From: Agreia sp. PsM10
Lineage (GTDB): Bacteria > Actinomycetota > Actinomycetes > Actinomycetales > Microbacteriaceae
Direction of reading: 5' to 3'
Length of the DNA stretch: 64,000 nucleotides
Assembly: GCF_030433855.1 (NCBI RefSeq)
Contig: NZ_JARUXC010000004.1
Location: forward strand, 124,001 to 188,000
In this document: in pieces, positions 16,808 to 25,037 of the stretch
How the letters are laid out: the number at the start of each line of letters is the position of its first letter
Numbering within the stretch: the stretch's first letter is position 1
Notes under the pieces: generated by a model
Seen by the model: only the letters and a program-made list of their open reading frames with translations
Databases searched by the model: none
Told to the model about the DNA's origin: nothing
Made by a program: the position numbers and the translations under genes

Positions 16808-17482
16808 ATGCGCTCGACACTCTTCAGCCAGGAGAACAACGAGGTCGAATCCGACGCTCTGATGGCCCTGCAGAACCCCTACATGCTGCGCTCCCGGGTC
16901 ACGCCCGGGCGCGACATCATCACCCGCAAGGGTGCGATGGTCGCCTACCAGGGCAACATCGAGTTCAAGCACGAGGGTGCGAGGGATGCCGGTGCGCTGT
17001 TGCGCAAGATGGTCTCGTCGGACGACCAGCCGCTCATGCGCGTGTTCGGACACGGCGACGTGTTCTTCGCGCACCACCGGGCGAACATCCACCTCATCCA
17101 GCTCGAGGGGGAGGGCATCACGATCAACGGAACGTCGCTTCTCGCCTTTCAGGCCGACCTCGGCTACGAGCTCACGCGGCTCAAGGGTGCGAGCATGCTC
17201 GCCGGCGGCTTCTGGAACACGACCGTGCACGGCCACGGACACATGGCCGTCGCCACGCAGGGCACCCCGATGATCCTCGACTGCTCGCAGCAGCCCACGT
17301 TCACCGACATCAACGCCACCGTCGCCTGGAGCGCGAACCTGCAGCCGACCGTGAAGTCGTCGCTGAGCGCGGGCGCCTTCATCGGCCGTGGGTCGGGCGA
17401 GGCGTTCCAGTACGCGTTCCACGGACCGGGCTGGGTCATCGTGCAGCCGTCGGAGTTCACGGGCGTGGTCGCGACGGCGTAG
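16808..17482 (+). CDS. AIM24 family protein
   Basis: The 224-residue soluble protein is a typical AIM24 (TIGR00266-like) beta-barrel protein, with MLRSRVTPGRDIITRKGAMVAYQGNIEF, split around residues 29-56, and later LKGASMLAGGFWNTT and GHGHMAVATQG. The biochemical role of bacterial members is not established. ATG 16808 follows AAGGAG. A TAGGCT -10-like element at about 16762 fits a promoter divergent from the CtaG-like gene. Confidence 0.88.
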   Translation: MRSTLFSQENNEVESDALMALQNPYMLRSRVTPGRDIITRKGAMVAYQGNIEFKHEGARDAGALLRKMVSSDDQPLMRVFGHGDVFFAHHRANIHLIQLEGEGITINGTSLLAFQADLGYELTRLKGASMLAGGFWNTTVHGHGHMAVATQGTPMILDCSQQPTFTDINATVAWSANLQPTVKSSLSAGAFIGRGSGEAFQYAFHGPGWVIVQPSEFTGVVATA

Positions 17483-17489
17483 TCACACG

Positions 17490-17508
17490 AGCTGCGCCGG
17501 GCGCAGCT
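17490..17508. terminator. Short hairpin between convergent genes
   Basis: AGCTGCGC (17490-17497) and GCGCAGCT (17501-17508) pair around a 3-base loop in the 30-base gap between the AIM24 stop and the convergent sugar isomerase stop. A bidirectional terminator is likely. Confidence 0.5.
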
Positions 17509-17512
17509 GCGG

Positions 17513-18526
17513 CTAGTCGACCTTCGTCGAGAAGGCGGCGTCGAACGAGGCCGTCGGTGCCTCCCAGAGCAGGGAGCGCACGAAGGCGAGTGCCTCGGGC
17601 GCGCCGCGCAGGCGGTCCATGCCGGCGTCCTCCCACTCCACCGAGATGGGTCCGGTGTAGCCGATGTGGTTTAGCGCGCGGAACGCGTCCTCCCACGGAA
17701 CGTCGCCGTGCCCGGTCGAGACGAAGTCCCAGCCGCGGCGCGGGTCGGCCCAGGGCAGGTGCGAGCCCAGGATGCCTGCGCGCCCCGAGTTGCCGTTGCG
17801 CATGCGGGTGTCCTTGCAGTCGACGTGGTAGATCAGCTCGGCGAACTCGGTGATGAATTCCACCGGGTTGATGCCCTGCCAGACCATGTGGCTCGGGTCC
17901 CAGTTGAGCCCGAACGACTTTCTGTGGTCGATGGCCTCGAGCGTGCGCACGGTCGACCAGTAGTCGTAGGCGATCTCCGACGGGTGCACCTCGTGGGCGA
18001 AGCGCACCCCCTCGCCCTCGAACACGTCGAGGATCGGGTTCCAGCGGTCGGCGAAGTCCTGGTAGCCGGCGTCGATCACGTCTTGACCCACGGGCGGGAA
18101 CATGGCCACGTACTGCCAGATGCTCGAGCCGGTGAAGCCCACGACGGTGTCGACGCCGAGCTTGCGGGCCGTGATCGCGGTCTTCTTCAGCTCCTCGGCG
18201 GCGCGCTGGCGCACACCCTCTCCGTCGCCGTCGCCCCAGACCTTCGCCGAGACCATGTCCTTGTGCCGGAAGTCGATGGGGTTGTCGCAGACCGCCTGCC
18301 CCTTGAGGTGGTTCGAGATCGCGAAGACCTTCAGGTTGTTCTTCTCGAGGATGTCGAGGCGCGACTGCACGTAGGCGTCGTCTTCGGCGGCGCGCCACGG
18401 GTCGAGGTGGTCGCCCCAGCAGGCGATCTCGAGACCGTCGTAGCCCCACTCTCCCGCGAGCCGGGCCACCTCCTCGAAGGGAAGGTCGGCCCACTGGCCG
18501 GTGAACAGGGTGACGGGGCGTGTCAT
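17513..18526 (-). CDS. Sugar phosphate isomerase/epimerase family TIM-barrel protein
   Basis: The 337-residue protein belongs to the xylose-isomerase-like (AP endonuclease 2) TIM-barrel family. It has the opening [20 protein letters not shown], then [16 protein letters not shown], a metal-site region [13 protein letters not shown], and later [18 protein letters not shown] and [11 protein letters not shown], which supply the Glu/Asp/His metal ligands. ATG 18526 follows AAGGAG. It lies downstream of, and in the same orientation as, a Gfo/Idh/MocA oxidoreductase; such pairs commonly degrade inositols or oxidised sugars. The substrate cannot be told from sequence. Confidence 0.87.
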   Translation of the reverse strand: MTRPVTLFTGQWADLPFEEVARLAGEWGYDGLEIACWGDHLDPWRAAEDDAYVQSRLDILEKNNLKVFAISNHLKGQAVCDNPIDFRHKDMVSAKVWGDGDGEGVRQRAAEELKKTAITARKLGVDTVVGFTGSSIWQYVAMFPPVGQDVIDAGYQDFADRWNPILDVFEGEGVRFAHEVHPSEIAYDYWSTVRTLEAIDHRKSFGLNWDPSHMVWQGINPVEFITEFAELIYHVDCKDTRMRNGNSGRAGILGSHLPWADPRRGWDFVSTGHGDVPWEDAFRALNHIGYTGPISVEWEDAGMDRLRGAPEALAFVRSLLWEAPTASFDAAFSTKVD

Positions 18527-18544
18527 GTGCTTCTCCTTGTGCTC

Positions 18545-18605
18545 GTTCCCTGAGCCTGTCGAAGGGAACTCGTCTGAACGCTTCCCTTCGACAGGCTCAG
18601 GGAAC
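18545..18605. repeat. Palindromic intergenic repeat (GTTCCCTGAGCCTGTCGAAGGG family)
   Basis: Two copies of the 22-base unit face each other (18545-18566 and 18584-18605), forming a perfect stem with a 17-base loop, between the oxidoreductase and isomerase genes. Further copies or half-copies are at 26826-26893, 38528-38549, 49203-49224 and 51374-51425, always outside genes. This is a dispersed REP-like family. Confidence 0.85.
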
Positions 18606-18612
18606 GGATCGG

Positions 18613-19869
18613 TTACGGGGTGACGGATGCGCCGCCTGCGGCGGCAGAACTCTCCACCGCGGCGAGCACCTTCTGAACCCGCAGTCCGTCGGCGAACGAC
18701 GGCTGCGACTCGGTGTCGTCGCGGATGGAGTTCAGGAAGTCTGCGAACTGGTGCACGAACGTGTGCTCCCAGCCGATGATGTGGCCGTCGGGCCACCAGT
18801 GGCCGATATACGGATGCCCGGCCTCGGTCACGAGGATGCGTCGGAATCCCTGCTCCCCGGGCGCATCGCCGGAGTCGAAGAACATCAGCTCGTTGAGGTT
18901 CTCGAGGTCGAACGTCAGGCTGCCCTTCTCGCCGTAGATCTCGAGCGCGAGGCCGTTCTTGGCGCCGAGCGCGAAGCGCGAGACCTCGAGCTGAATGATG
19001 CCGCCCCCTGAGAGCCGGCCCGTCGCCCACGCGGCGTCATCCACTGTCACGTCTTCGAGCGCGACGTCGGCCGAGCCCGGCCCGGAGCCCGCGGCCGAGC
19101 CGCCGATCGCGCCGTCGCCGCTGTCACCGGCGGGGCGCTGCGTCACGAAGGTGTGCACGCCGCCGGTGAGGCTGTCGATGCTCTCGCCCGTGAGGTGCAG
19201 CACGAGGTCGGTGGCGTGCGAGCCGAGGTCGCCGAGCGCGCCCGAGCCGGCCTCGTCGCGACGCAGCCGCCAACTCATGGGGGACGAGGGGTCGCTGAGC
19301 CAGTCCTGCAGGTAGCTGATGCGCACGTGCCGGATGGGACCGATGCGGCCGTCGTCGACGAACTTCTTCGCCAGCGCGATCGCGGGAACACGGCGGTAGT
19401 TGAAGTTGACGATGGCGTGCTGCCCGTTGGCCCGGGCCTTCTCGAACGCCTCGGCCATCTCCTCGGCCTCGGCGACGGTGTTGGCCAGCGGCTTCTCGAC
19501 GATCACGTGCTTGCCGGCGGCGAGCGCCGCGAGCACGATCTCGTGGTGCAGGATGCCCGGGGTGCAGACATCGACGATGTGCACGTCGTCGCGCTCCAGC
19601 ACGGCGCGCCAGTCGGTGGCGCTGTCCTTCCAGCCGAACTTCTCGGCGGCCGCAGCCACCTTGGCCGCGTCTCGGCCGACGAGCACGGTCTGCTCCACGG
19701 CGGGAACGTCGAAGTAGGCGGCCACATTGCGCCAGGCGCCCGAGTGCGCCTTGCCCATGAAGGCGTATCCGATGACGGCTACGCCGAGCGGTGCGGCCGT
19801 CTGGGGAGTCGCGGGGTCCTGGCTCACTTCGTCTCCGTTCGCGTCGTCGCGTTGTGCTGCGGTGTGCAT
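18613..19869 (-). CDS. Gfo/Idh/MocA family NAD(P)-dependent oxidoreductase
   Basis: The N-terminal Rossmann fold has [17 protein letters not shown] and later [32 protein letters not shown] carries the catalytic Lys of the family (EKP). The C-terminal dimerisation domain includes [16 protein letters not shown] with the conserved His. The protein is 418 residues and somewhat long because of a Gly/Ser/Ala loop ([14 protein letters not shown]). It probably oxidises a sugar or inositol derivative that the downstream TIM-barrel isomerase then processes. A leader of about 28 residues precedes the Rossmann fold, so the start may lie a little downstream. Confidence 0.9.
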   Translation of the reverse strand: MHTAAQRDDANGDEVSQDPATPQTAAPLGVAVIGYAFMGKAHSGAWRNVAAYFDVPAVEQTVLVGRDAAKVAAAAEKFGWKDSATDWRAVLERDDVHIVDVCTPGILHHEIVLAALAAGKHVIVEKPLANTVAEAEEMAEAFEKARANGQHAIVNFNYRRVPAIALAKKFVDDGRIGPIRHVRISYLQDWLSDPSSPMSWRLRRDEAGSGALGDLGSHATDLVLHLTGESIDSLTGGVHTFVTQRPAGDSGDGAIGGSAAGSGPGSADVALEDVTVDDAAWATGRLSGGGIIQLEVSRFALGAKNGLALEIYGEKGSLTFDLENLNELMFFDSGDAPGEQGFRRILVTEAGHPYIGHWWPDGHIIGWEHTFVHQFADFLNSIRDDTESQPSFADGLRVQKVLAAVESSAAAGGASVTP

Positions 19870-19923
19870 CCATTATCGCGGCACTCGCTGGTCGCGTGAT
19901 CTGCGACGGCTGCGCTGATTGAA

Positions 19924-20232
19924 TTGGCCGCCGCTCCGAACGCTGACGAAAAGCTCTACGTAGCGTGCAAGTCCAGCATGAGTGAACCGCGATTGCATGG
20001 GATCAGCGTCAACGATCTATCGGCCCGCAATGTCGAGGTAGGCGAGCCTCCTGACACGTTCGTGGGCCTGCGCTTCGATGCGATCGACTTTGCAGGGCGC
20101 GACCGGTCTGTTGGCAGTCAGTTCGGAGAGCGCGCCTCCGACGGCGTCAAGCGCGCGACGCGGCGTGGCGCGGGGCAACGTTATCTGCCGCCGACTCGCC
20201 TCACTGAGGGGCTGAAGGCCGACCCGGTGTGA
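19924..20232 (+). pseudogene. Pentapeptide-repeat protein remnant (5' part)
   Basis: The frame reads PRLHGISVNDLSARNVEVGE, then TFVGLRFDAIDFAGRDRS. It parallels the N-terminus of the intact pentapeptide protein at 26154 (PRLDAIRLDDLVAGDPETL, then VYEGLRFEGADLSGRDLS). After about 60 residues the similarity fades and the frame ends at TGA 20230-20232. Only the 5' portion survives. It lies at the left edge of the less GC-rich three-gene operon, so it was probably cut when that DNA arrived. Confidence 0.6.
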
Positions 20233-20284
20233 TCGAAGGAGATCTACAAGCCCATGCCAGCAGGCGGCTCGGGCAATCGAATGA

Positions 20285-20377
20285 CTGGCGGGTGCGGCGG
20301 TGTTCTTGACGTCGTATGCGTCGAATTACATTGACGGCAATCTCCTGTTTGTCGACGAATGCCGCTTCGGGCGGTGA
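20285..20377 (+). pseudogene. Short-chain dehydrogenase 3'-end remnant
   Basis: The frame from 20285 reads LAGAAVFLTSYASNYIDGNL and then LFVDECRFGR before TGA 20375-20377. This is the recognisable C-terminal pattern of SDR enzymes (A-A-V-F-L-A-S-D-A-S-x-Y-I-x-G-x-x-L-x-V-D). A stop codon lies just upstream in the same frame, so nothing of the rest remains. It is a second broken gene in the same gap, indicating repeated recombination here. Confidence 0.5.
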
Positions 20378-20542
20378 GTCTAAATTTGCCTGACCACGTA
20401 ATTATCGGCAATAGAGGCGGGCATGATCCGCGGAGGAGCGGTGTGCCGAGATAATCTCGCACTCGCAGGGGGACCGTCAGGGGTCCGCATCTAGAATCGA
20501 CGTGACTACTAGAGTTTCGTTTGAGGGTTGGGAAAACAAATC

Positions 20543-21181
20543 GTGACGATAAGTGCAGCGGCGTCGGTAATGCCTCAGCTTTCGGGGGACGAGTCCTCCG
20601 ACTGCAAATTCTGCGCCCTTCATTCATTCGAGCCTCTCCTGCTCGAATCACGTTCGGGATCCCTGGTTCCTTCTGTTGGGTCTATGGTCGAGGGCTGGCT
20701 TCTTGCCTTTCCCGCCGTCCATGTTCTCTCGTTAGCCGATCTGAGTTTCGACGACTGGGATGGTTTCTCGGAACTTCTAGAGAATGCTCGCTCCTTGTTG
20801 CGGGGTGCCTATGGATCGACGGTCATGTTTGAACATGGGTCAGCGGGCGTCGGCAGGCTTGCAGCGTGCGGGGTCGATCATGCGCACATGCATTTAGTGC
20901 CTCTCGACATTGATCTCAGAGCAGCGATTTCTAATCTGGCCGGCGAACTCGGTGAGTTTGAATGGACTCGGATCGAGGGCCGGGTCGAGCCAATAGCCGA
21001 GGAAGATTACATCTTCATAAGTGATCGAACGGGCTCTTGGGTAACGCGTAGCTCTCACCTTCCGAGTCAGGTGGTGCGTCGTGCAATTGCGCTGGAGCTC
21101 GGCATTTCTGAGTGGGACTGGAAGAAGGACGCGCGGCCAGGAACTGTATCCTCGACGCGTGCTCGGCTCAGGGACATCTAG
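20543..21181 (+). CDS. HIT-superfamily nucleotide-hydrolase-like protein
   Basis: This protein of about 212 residues carries a Cys pair near the N-terminus (CKFCALHS, a zinc-knuckle-like start seen in some HIT proteins) and the family's histidine triad DHAHMHLVPL near residue 113. HIT enzymes transfer or hydrolyse nucleotidyl groups. The C-terminal third after the triad (about 90 residues, ending KKDARPGTVSSTRARLRD) is longer than in stand-alone HIT proteins and may bind a partner or ligand. I chose GTG 20543; TTG 20528 is possible. It is the first gene of a tightly packed three-gene operon (the next start abuts its stop) that is less GC-rich than the flanking genes. Physiological role unknown. 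Confidence 0.75.
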   Translation: MTISAAASVMPQLSGDESSDCKFCALHSFEPLLLESRSGSLVPSVGSMVEGWLLAFPAVHVLSLADLSFDDWDGFSELLENARSLLRGAYGSTVMFEHGSAGVGRLAACGVDHAHMHLVPLDIDLRAAISNLAGELGEFEWTRIEGRVEPIAEEDYIFISDRTGSWVTRSSHLPSQVVRRAIALELGISEWDWKKDARPGTVSSTRARLRDI

Positions 21182-21829
21182 ATGTCCGCGGGCGAATCGG
21201 ATCCCGTACCTGAGGGAGTACCTCCAAAGGGAAACGCTTCTGCCCCTGCCGAGGACGTTCCAGGTTTCGCGCCAGATGAGCCCACGGATGAAAGAAAACT
21301 CGGTGACTGGCGTTCGAGATACTGGGAAAAATCCGCTCGGCGAGCAATTCAGATTGAGGCTGCTTTCGTTTGGCTGTGTTTATCCGGCACGATAGCCGGC
21401 ATTCTGTTCGCGGCGATTATCTCGACGATGCCGGATCAGATCGTCCCATCGCAGACGTGGGAGTCGCTATCTCCATTTGTTCTGTCCTACCTAGGCGGGC
21501 TGTTGGGTGGAACGCTCTTTTCGATGAAATGGCTTTACCACACCGTCGCGAAAGGCCTGTGGAACAGGGACCGCAGGCTTTGGCGAATCTTCACGCCATT
21601 TCTCTCGGGTGGTGCCTCCCTAACGGTTATCCTGCTTTGCGCCTCAGGTGCGATCCCTTTATTCGGTCCTGAGCTAGTCAGAACGAACGTTGGTGCGCTG
21701 GGGTTGTCAGTCGTGTTTGGCTACTTCTCGGATCGCGCATTCAGCAGCTTGGAGCGGGTTGCCGAAGACAACTTGGGGCTCGCGCGTAAACGTAAGGCCA
21801 CTGGTCAGCAGAACGCGAAGGAGAAATGA
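21182..21829 (+). CDS. Four-helix membrane protein, function unknown
   Basis: This 215-residue protein has a charged, Pro-rich cytoplasmic N-terminus of about 60 residues and four predicted helices: about 61-83 (AAFVWLCLSGTIAGILFAAI), 97-118 (FVLSYLGGLLGGTLFSMKWL), 140-163 (FLSGGASLTVILLCASGAIPL) and 170-190. It ends in a basic tail (ARKRKATGQQNAKEK). No catalytic motif is visible. ATG 21182 starts directly after the HIT gene stop, and its own stop overlaps the next start by four bases (ATGA). Co-translation with a HIT protein and a PEP-synthase/MazG fusion suggests the membrane component of one system, perhaps its effector or anchor. That role is inference. Confidence 0.7.
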   Translation: MSAGESDPVPEGVPPKGNASAPAEDVPGFAPDEPTDERKLGDWRSRYWEKSARRAIQIEAAFVWLCLSGTIAGILFAAIISTMPDQIVPSQTWESLSPFVLSYLGGLLGGTLFSMKWLYHTVAKGLWNRDRRLWRIFTPFLSGGASLTVILLCASGAIPLFGPELVRTNVGALGLSVVFGYFSDRAFSSLERVAEDNLGLARKRKATGQQNAKEK

Positions 21830-24261
21830 CAGAAAACACGCATAACCCGCGCAGCCTTTTTCTTTCTAGTCCGTCGCTGTCGGCCAACGAGTTCAGGCTG
21901 GCCGAGGTATCAGAGGCTGGTGGCAAAGGTGCTGGGCTACTTCGGTTGTCGCCGAATTGGTATCCGGAAACTCTGATTGTTGGTCCGCACGCACACCGCA
22001 TGTACCGAGCTGGTGACATAACAGCAACGTTTGCGTCAGATTCCGAAGACAGGGAGCGTCTTGAGCATGTCCTGTCGCGGATGACCTCGCATACGAGCTC
22101 GAAGCGCATATTTGTCAGGAGCTCCGCGGCGCGGGAAGGGGTCTCAGAGCGGGGTAAGTACGAATCCGTTACGGCCGAAGCCTCTGCAGCAAGCATGCAG
22201 GAATCGATCGTGGCAATGTGGAAGTCGGTCGGACTTGAAAATGACCTCGGCGTCGTCGTCCAGCCATTCATCAATGTGAAAGTTCGGGGGCACCTTTCCA
22301 ATGAACATCGCGTGAGTCGTGATACGACGTCCTGGGTTTCGGAAATGTTCGTTGGAAATCAAGGCACTACTCAGACCTGGCGAGTGACGGGCGCTGTGCC
22401 AGCAGGCGATGGTGCGCTCATGTGCCCGAATGTGCGATCGATCGAAAAAGTTCTTCGTGGTGCAGCCAAATTACTCAGCGGTCTCCCTTTCCGTCATCAC
22501 CTCGAGTGGGTCTGGGATGGCGAGCGTATCTGGGTGGTGCAAGCCGACCGCGTGCCGCCCACAACCGGCAATGCGCCTGGAGACGCGTGGTCGGCCCGGC
22601 GAGGGGAGAGCATCGACCAGACAAGCCTCAATGTTTGGGCAGAGCTCTCGGGAGATGTCCTGGCAGACTCGACGGGCTGGGATAAGGCGGGCGCCCTTAG
22701 GAAATTCTCGGACTCTGGCCTGCCAGTAGCGCGAGTTTGGATACTCGAAGGTGCCCAAATCATTAATTCACTAAACGGTGATGAGGTAGTGCCAGGTCTC
22801 GTAGAAGATCTCGCACTGTTGGCGTCAGGACACATAGTCGTTCGAACCGATGTTCGTGGTGCTGGCGCGCAGCTAATGCTTCCAAAGACCGGTACAGAAT
22901 CGGATCCTGTCGCTATAGAGGCTTTCTTGAGGCAGACCTGTTCCAGCCTGATCGCCGCTGGCGTCGGCCCGGAGAATATTGCTTTTCTTGCTCATCGCTA
23001 TTTGCGGGCAAGAGCTTGCGCTTGGAGTCTCGCCTATCCGGACCAGGCATTTGTAGAGATTGACAGCATGTGGGGCACGCCGGATGGGCTCGCCTGGCTT
23101 CCGCACGACAGCGCTTGGGCCAATGTGGATACCGGTGAGGTGTGGCGCTCGATTGAGGGCAAAACAAACTTCCTCGACATCGATGAGCACGGAACATGGA
23201 CATACCGTGAATCGCCGACGGAGTGGATATGGCGGGCAAGTATGTCTGAGGATCAGATACGCAACGTGGCGGCAGGGGCCTCCCGCTTAGCAAAGCAAGC
23301 AGGAGCACCAGTTCTTACCATGTGGTTCATTGGCATTCTCGAAGGCGCGGATGCAGAGTACTTACCGTGGTTTCAGCAGATTCGTGACGCGGATGAAGCC
23401 GACGTGCGAGGTTCAATATCGCCAGCCAAGGATCGCCGGACAGTGACGACCACCGAAGAGCTAGATAGCGTGGGTCGAGATGCTGGCCCGAGCTTCAAGG
23501 TCCTTCGAATTGTCCCCGGACCTGACCTAGTTCGAGATAAGGACTTTGTGACGAAGGTCATAGAAGTGGCCACCAGTAGGGACCTGACCGTGGAGCTCGT
23601 TGGGAGTCCTCTAGCTCATCCTTACTATCTAATTCGTCGCGCTGGAGTAGCAGTAAGTTGTGTGAGCCAATTCGAACAGCCACTCACAATTCATAACAAA
23701 TTGGTGCGGGACAACATCGTTGATCAGATCGAGTCGAATGGAGAGGTAGTCGTTTCGTACCGGGCAGCAGGAACTGAGAGGACGCGCCTGCTGCGGCTAA
23801 AACTTGTCGAAGAATCGCTCGAACTGCTCCGCGCTGCGACAACCGAACAAGCCACAGACGAGATAGCCGATGTCGAGGAAGTGCTCGATTCACTTAGGGT
23901 TGCGCTTCGCGTTCGAAGGTCGGATGTTCGCGAGAGACGCGCTGAAAAGCGGACGGTCAGGGGAGGCTTCGATGAGGGCCTTGTACTCGTAAGTGCTGGA
24001 AGGCAGACCTCGGATTCCGACAACGAGTTAGATGGGTTCGATGATGCAGGTCCTAGTCGCCGCCCGTGGCAAGTACAACAGCATCTGGACAAGATCATCC
24101 TCAGTGCCTTGCCGCCGGTTGCAGGAGAGCAGCAAACATATGTCTTGAAGCTTGGCGACCGGTCAGTCCGCATTGTTTACAGGGGTGCCCGAATCGAGAT
24201 TAGCCAAGAGGGCGAAACAAAATCTGAGCCCGGAGATGAGTTGCTCTTCCTCGACCTCTAG
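21826..24261 (+). CDS. PEP-synthase-like ATP-grasp protein fused to a MazG-like NTP pyrophosphatase domain
   Basis: The 811-residue protein begins with a PPDK/PEP-synthase N-terminal ATP-grasp module: VSEAGGKGAGLLRL (about 28-41), FVRSSAAREGVSERGKYES (about 96-114), VVVQPFI, and HLEWVWDGERIWVVQADR, with the expected Arg, Glu and Gln. A second grasp-like segment follows (IVVRTDVRGAGAQLMLP, then EIDSMWGTPDGLAWLPHDS). I see no normal TLSHAAI-type phosphohistidine domain, though AHPYYLIRRAGVAV near 600 could be a remote version. From about residue 624, NKLVRDNIVDQIESNGEVV and LVEESLELL, ELADV-like EIADVEEVLDSL match the all-alpha NTP pyrophosphatase family (COG4997/MazG-like). About 120 further residues are unrecognised. 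Comparable stand-alone proteins exist for each half; I do not know this fusion. It may act on a nucleotide or antibiotic. Confidence 0.7.
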   Translation: MTENTHNPRSLFLSSPSLSANEFRLAEVSEAGGKGAGLLRLSPNWYPETLIVGPHAHRMYRAGDITATFASDSEDRERLEHVLSRMTSHTSSKRIFVRSSAAREGVSERGKYESVTAEASAASMQESIVAMWKSVGLENDLGVVVQPFINVKVRGHLSNEHRVSRDTTSWVSEMFVGNQGTTQTWRVTGAVPAGDGALMCPNVRSIEKVLRGAAKLLSGLPFRHHLEWVWDGERIWVVQADRVPPTTGNAPGDAWSARRGESIDQTSLNVWAELSGDVLADSTGWDKAGALRKFSDSGLPVARVWILEGAQIINSLNGDEVVPGLVEDLALLASGHIVVRTDVRGAGAQLMLPKTGTESDPVAIEAFLRQTCSSLIAAGVGPENIAFLAHRYLRARACAWSLAYPDQAFVEIDSMWGTPDGLAWLPHDSAWANVDTGEVWRSIEGKTNFLDIDEHGTWTYRESPTEWIWRASMSEDQIRNVAAGASRLAKQAGAPVLTMWFIGILEGADAEYLPWFQQIRDADEADVRGSISPAKDRRTVTTTEELDSVGRDAGPSFKVLRIVPGPDLVRDKDFVTKVIEVATSRDLTVELVGSPLAHPYYLIRRAGVAVSCVSQFEQPLTIHNKLVRDNIVDQIESNGEVVVSYRAAGTERTRLLRLKLVEESLELLRAATTEQATDEIADVEEVLDSLRVALRVRRSDVRERRAEKRTVRGGFDEGLVLVSAGRQTSDSDNELDGFDDAGPSRRPWQVQQHLDKIILSALPPVAGEQQTYVLKLGDRSVRIVYRGARIEISQEGETKSEPGDELLFLDL

Positions 24262-24314
24262 GCGTAGGCGCTGAATCGAAGAGATTTCGGTGAGTCACTG
24301 CGTCCGGAGATTGT

Positions 24315-24884
24315 TCATTTTGGGGTTAAGGGATTCAGCACCCTCGAGGTCGACTCGATGAACACGCGGCGCAGGGTCTCGCGGGGGATGCCCTCGATCG
24401 CGGGGTTCACCGCCGACACGAGCAGGCCGCCGCCCGCCAGCGCGAGCGCCGCCCGGGCCTCGGGAGCGGGCTGGGCTCCGATCAGCAGCGCATCGAGTCT
24501 GCTCGCGAGAGCCCGGAACTCCGTCGCCTCCTCGAGCTCGCGCCCCACCTGCGGATCGCGCTGCATCGCCGCCGAGAACAGTCGGTTGTCGAGCACGAGG
24601 TCGACGAGTCCGGCGAGCGCGAGGTCGAAGCGTTCCTGCGCGCTCGAACCCTTCTCCGCCTCCGCCGCCACGCGCTCCATCTGCGCGAGCGCCGGGGCCG
24701 CCACCGCGAGCACGATCTCCGACTTCGAGTTGAACAGGTGATAGACCGCGGCCTTCGTCACGCCCAGCGAGTCGGCGATCATCTGCAGCGACGTGCCGTT
24801 CACCCCGTGCTGCGCGAAGAGCGCGAGCGCGGCCTCGAGCAGGCGCGAACGGCCCTCTCCCCGCGGTGCCACGGGCCTGCCCAT
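24315..24884 (-). CDS. TetR-family transcriptional regulator
   Basis: The N-terminal TetR helix-turn-helix is clear: RSRLLEAALALFAQHGVNGT, then LQMIADSLGVTKAAVYHLF. The remaining 130 residues form the ligand-binding helices. ATG 24884 (MGRPVAPRGEG) is the likely start; the frame is open to a TTG at 24968, inside a perfect 22-base palindrome that is surely its operator. It is divergent from a medium-chain dehydrogenase gene that it probably represses. Ligand unknown. Confidence 0.88.
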   Translation of the reverse strand: MGRPVAPRGEGRSRLLEAALALFAQHGVNGTSLQMIADSLGVTKAAVYHLFNSKSEIVLAVAAPALAQMERVAAEAEKGSSAQERFDLALAGLVDLVLDNRLFSAAMQRDPQVGRELEEATEFRALASRLDALLIGAQPAPEARAALALAGGGLLVSAVNPAIEGIPRETLRRVFIESTSRVLNPLTPK

Positions 24885-24966
24885 ACGCTGCGCCTTCCGG
24901 TCGGATGCTCGTGGGCGCGTCGGTCGGAACGCCCGTTCTGAGAGTAGCCCGGGAGTCGGCGCATCC

Positions 24967-24988
24967 AAGATAGCCGATCGGCTATCTT
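24967..24988. promoter_or_regulatory. Perfect 22-base palindrome, probable TetR operator
   Basis: The arms AAGATAGCCGA and TCGGCTATCTT abut without spacer to make an exact palindrome. It lies in the divergent gap between the TetR gene and the dehydrogenase, 49 bases before the latter's ATG, where binding could silence both promoters. Confidence 0.75.
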
Positions 24989-25037
24989 TACATCATTCGA
25001 CTACCCGTCATCCAGCCCCACGCCCGAGGAGAACCGC

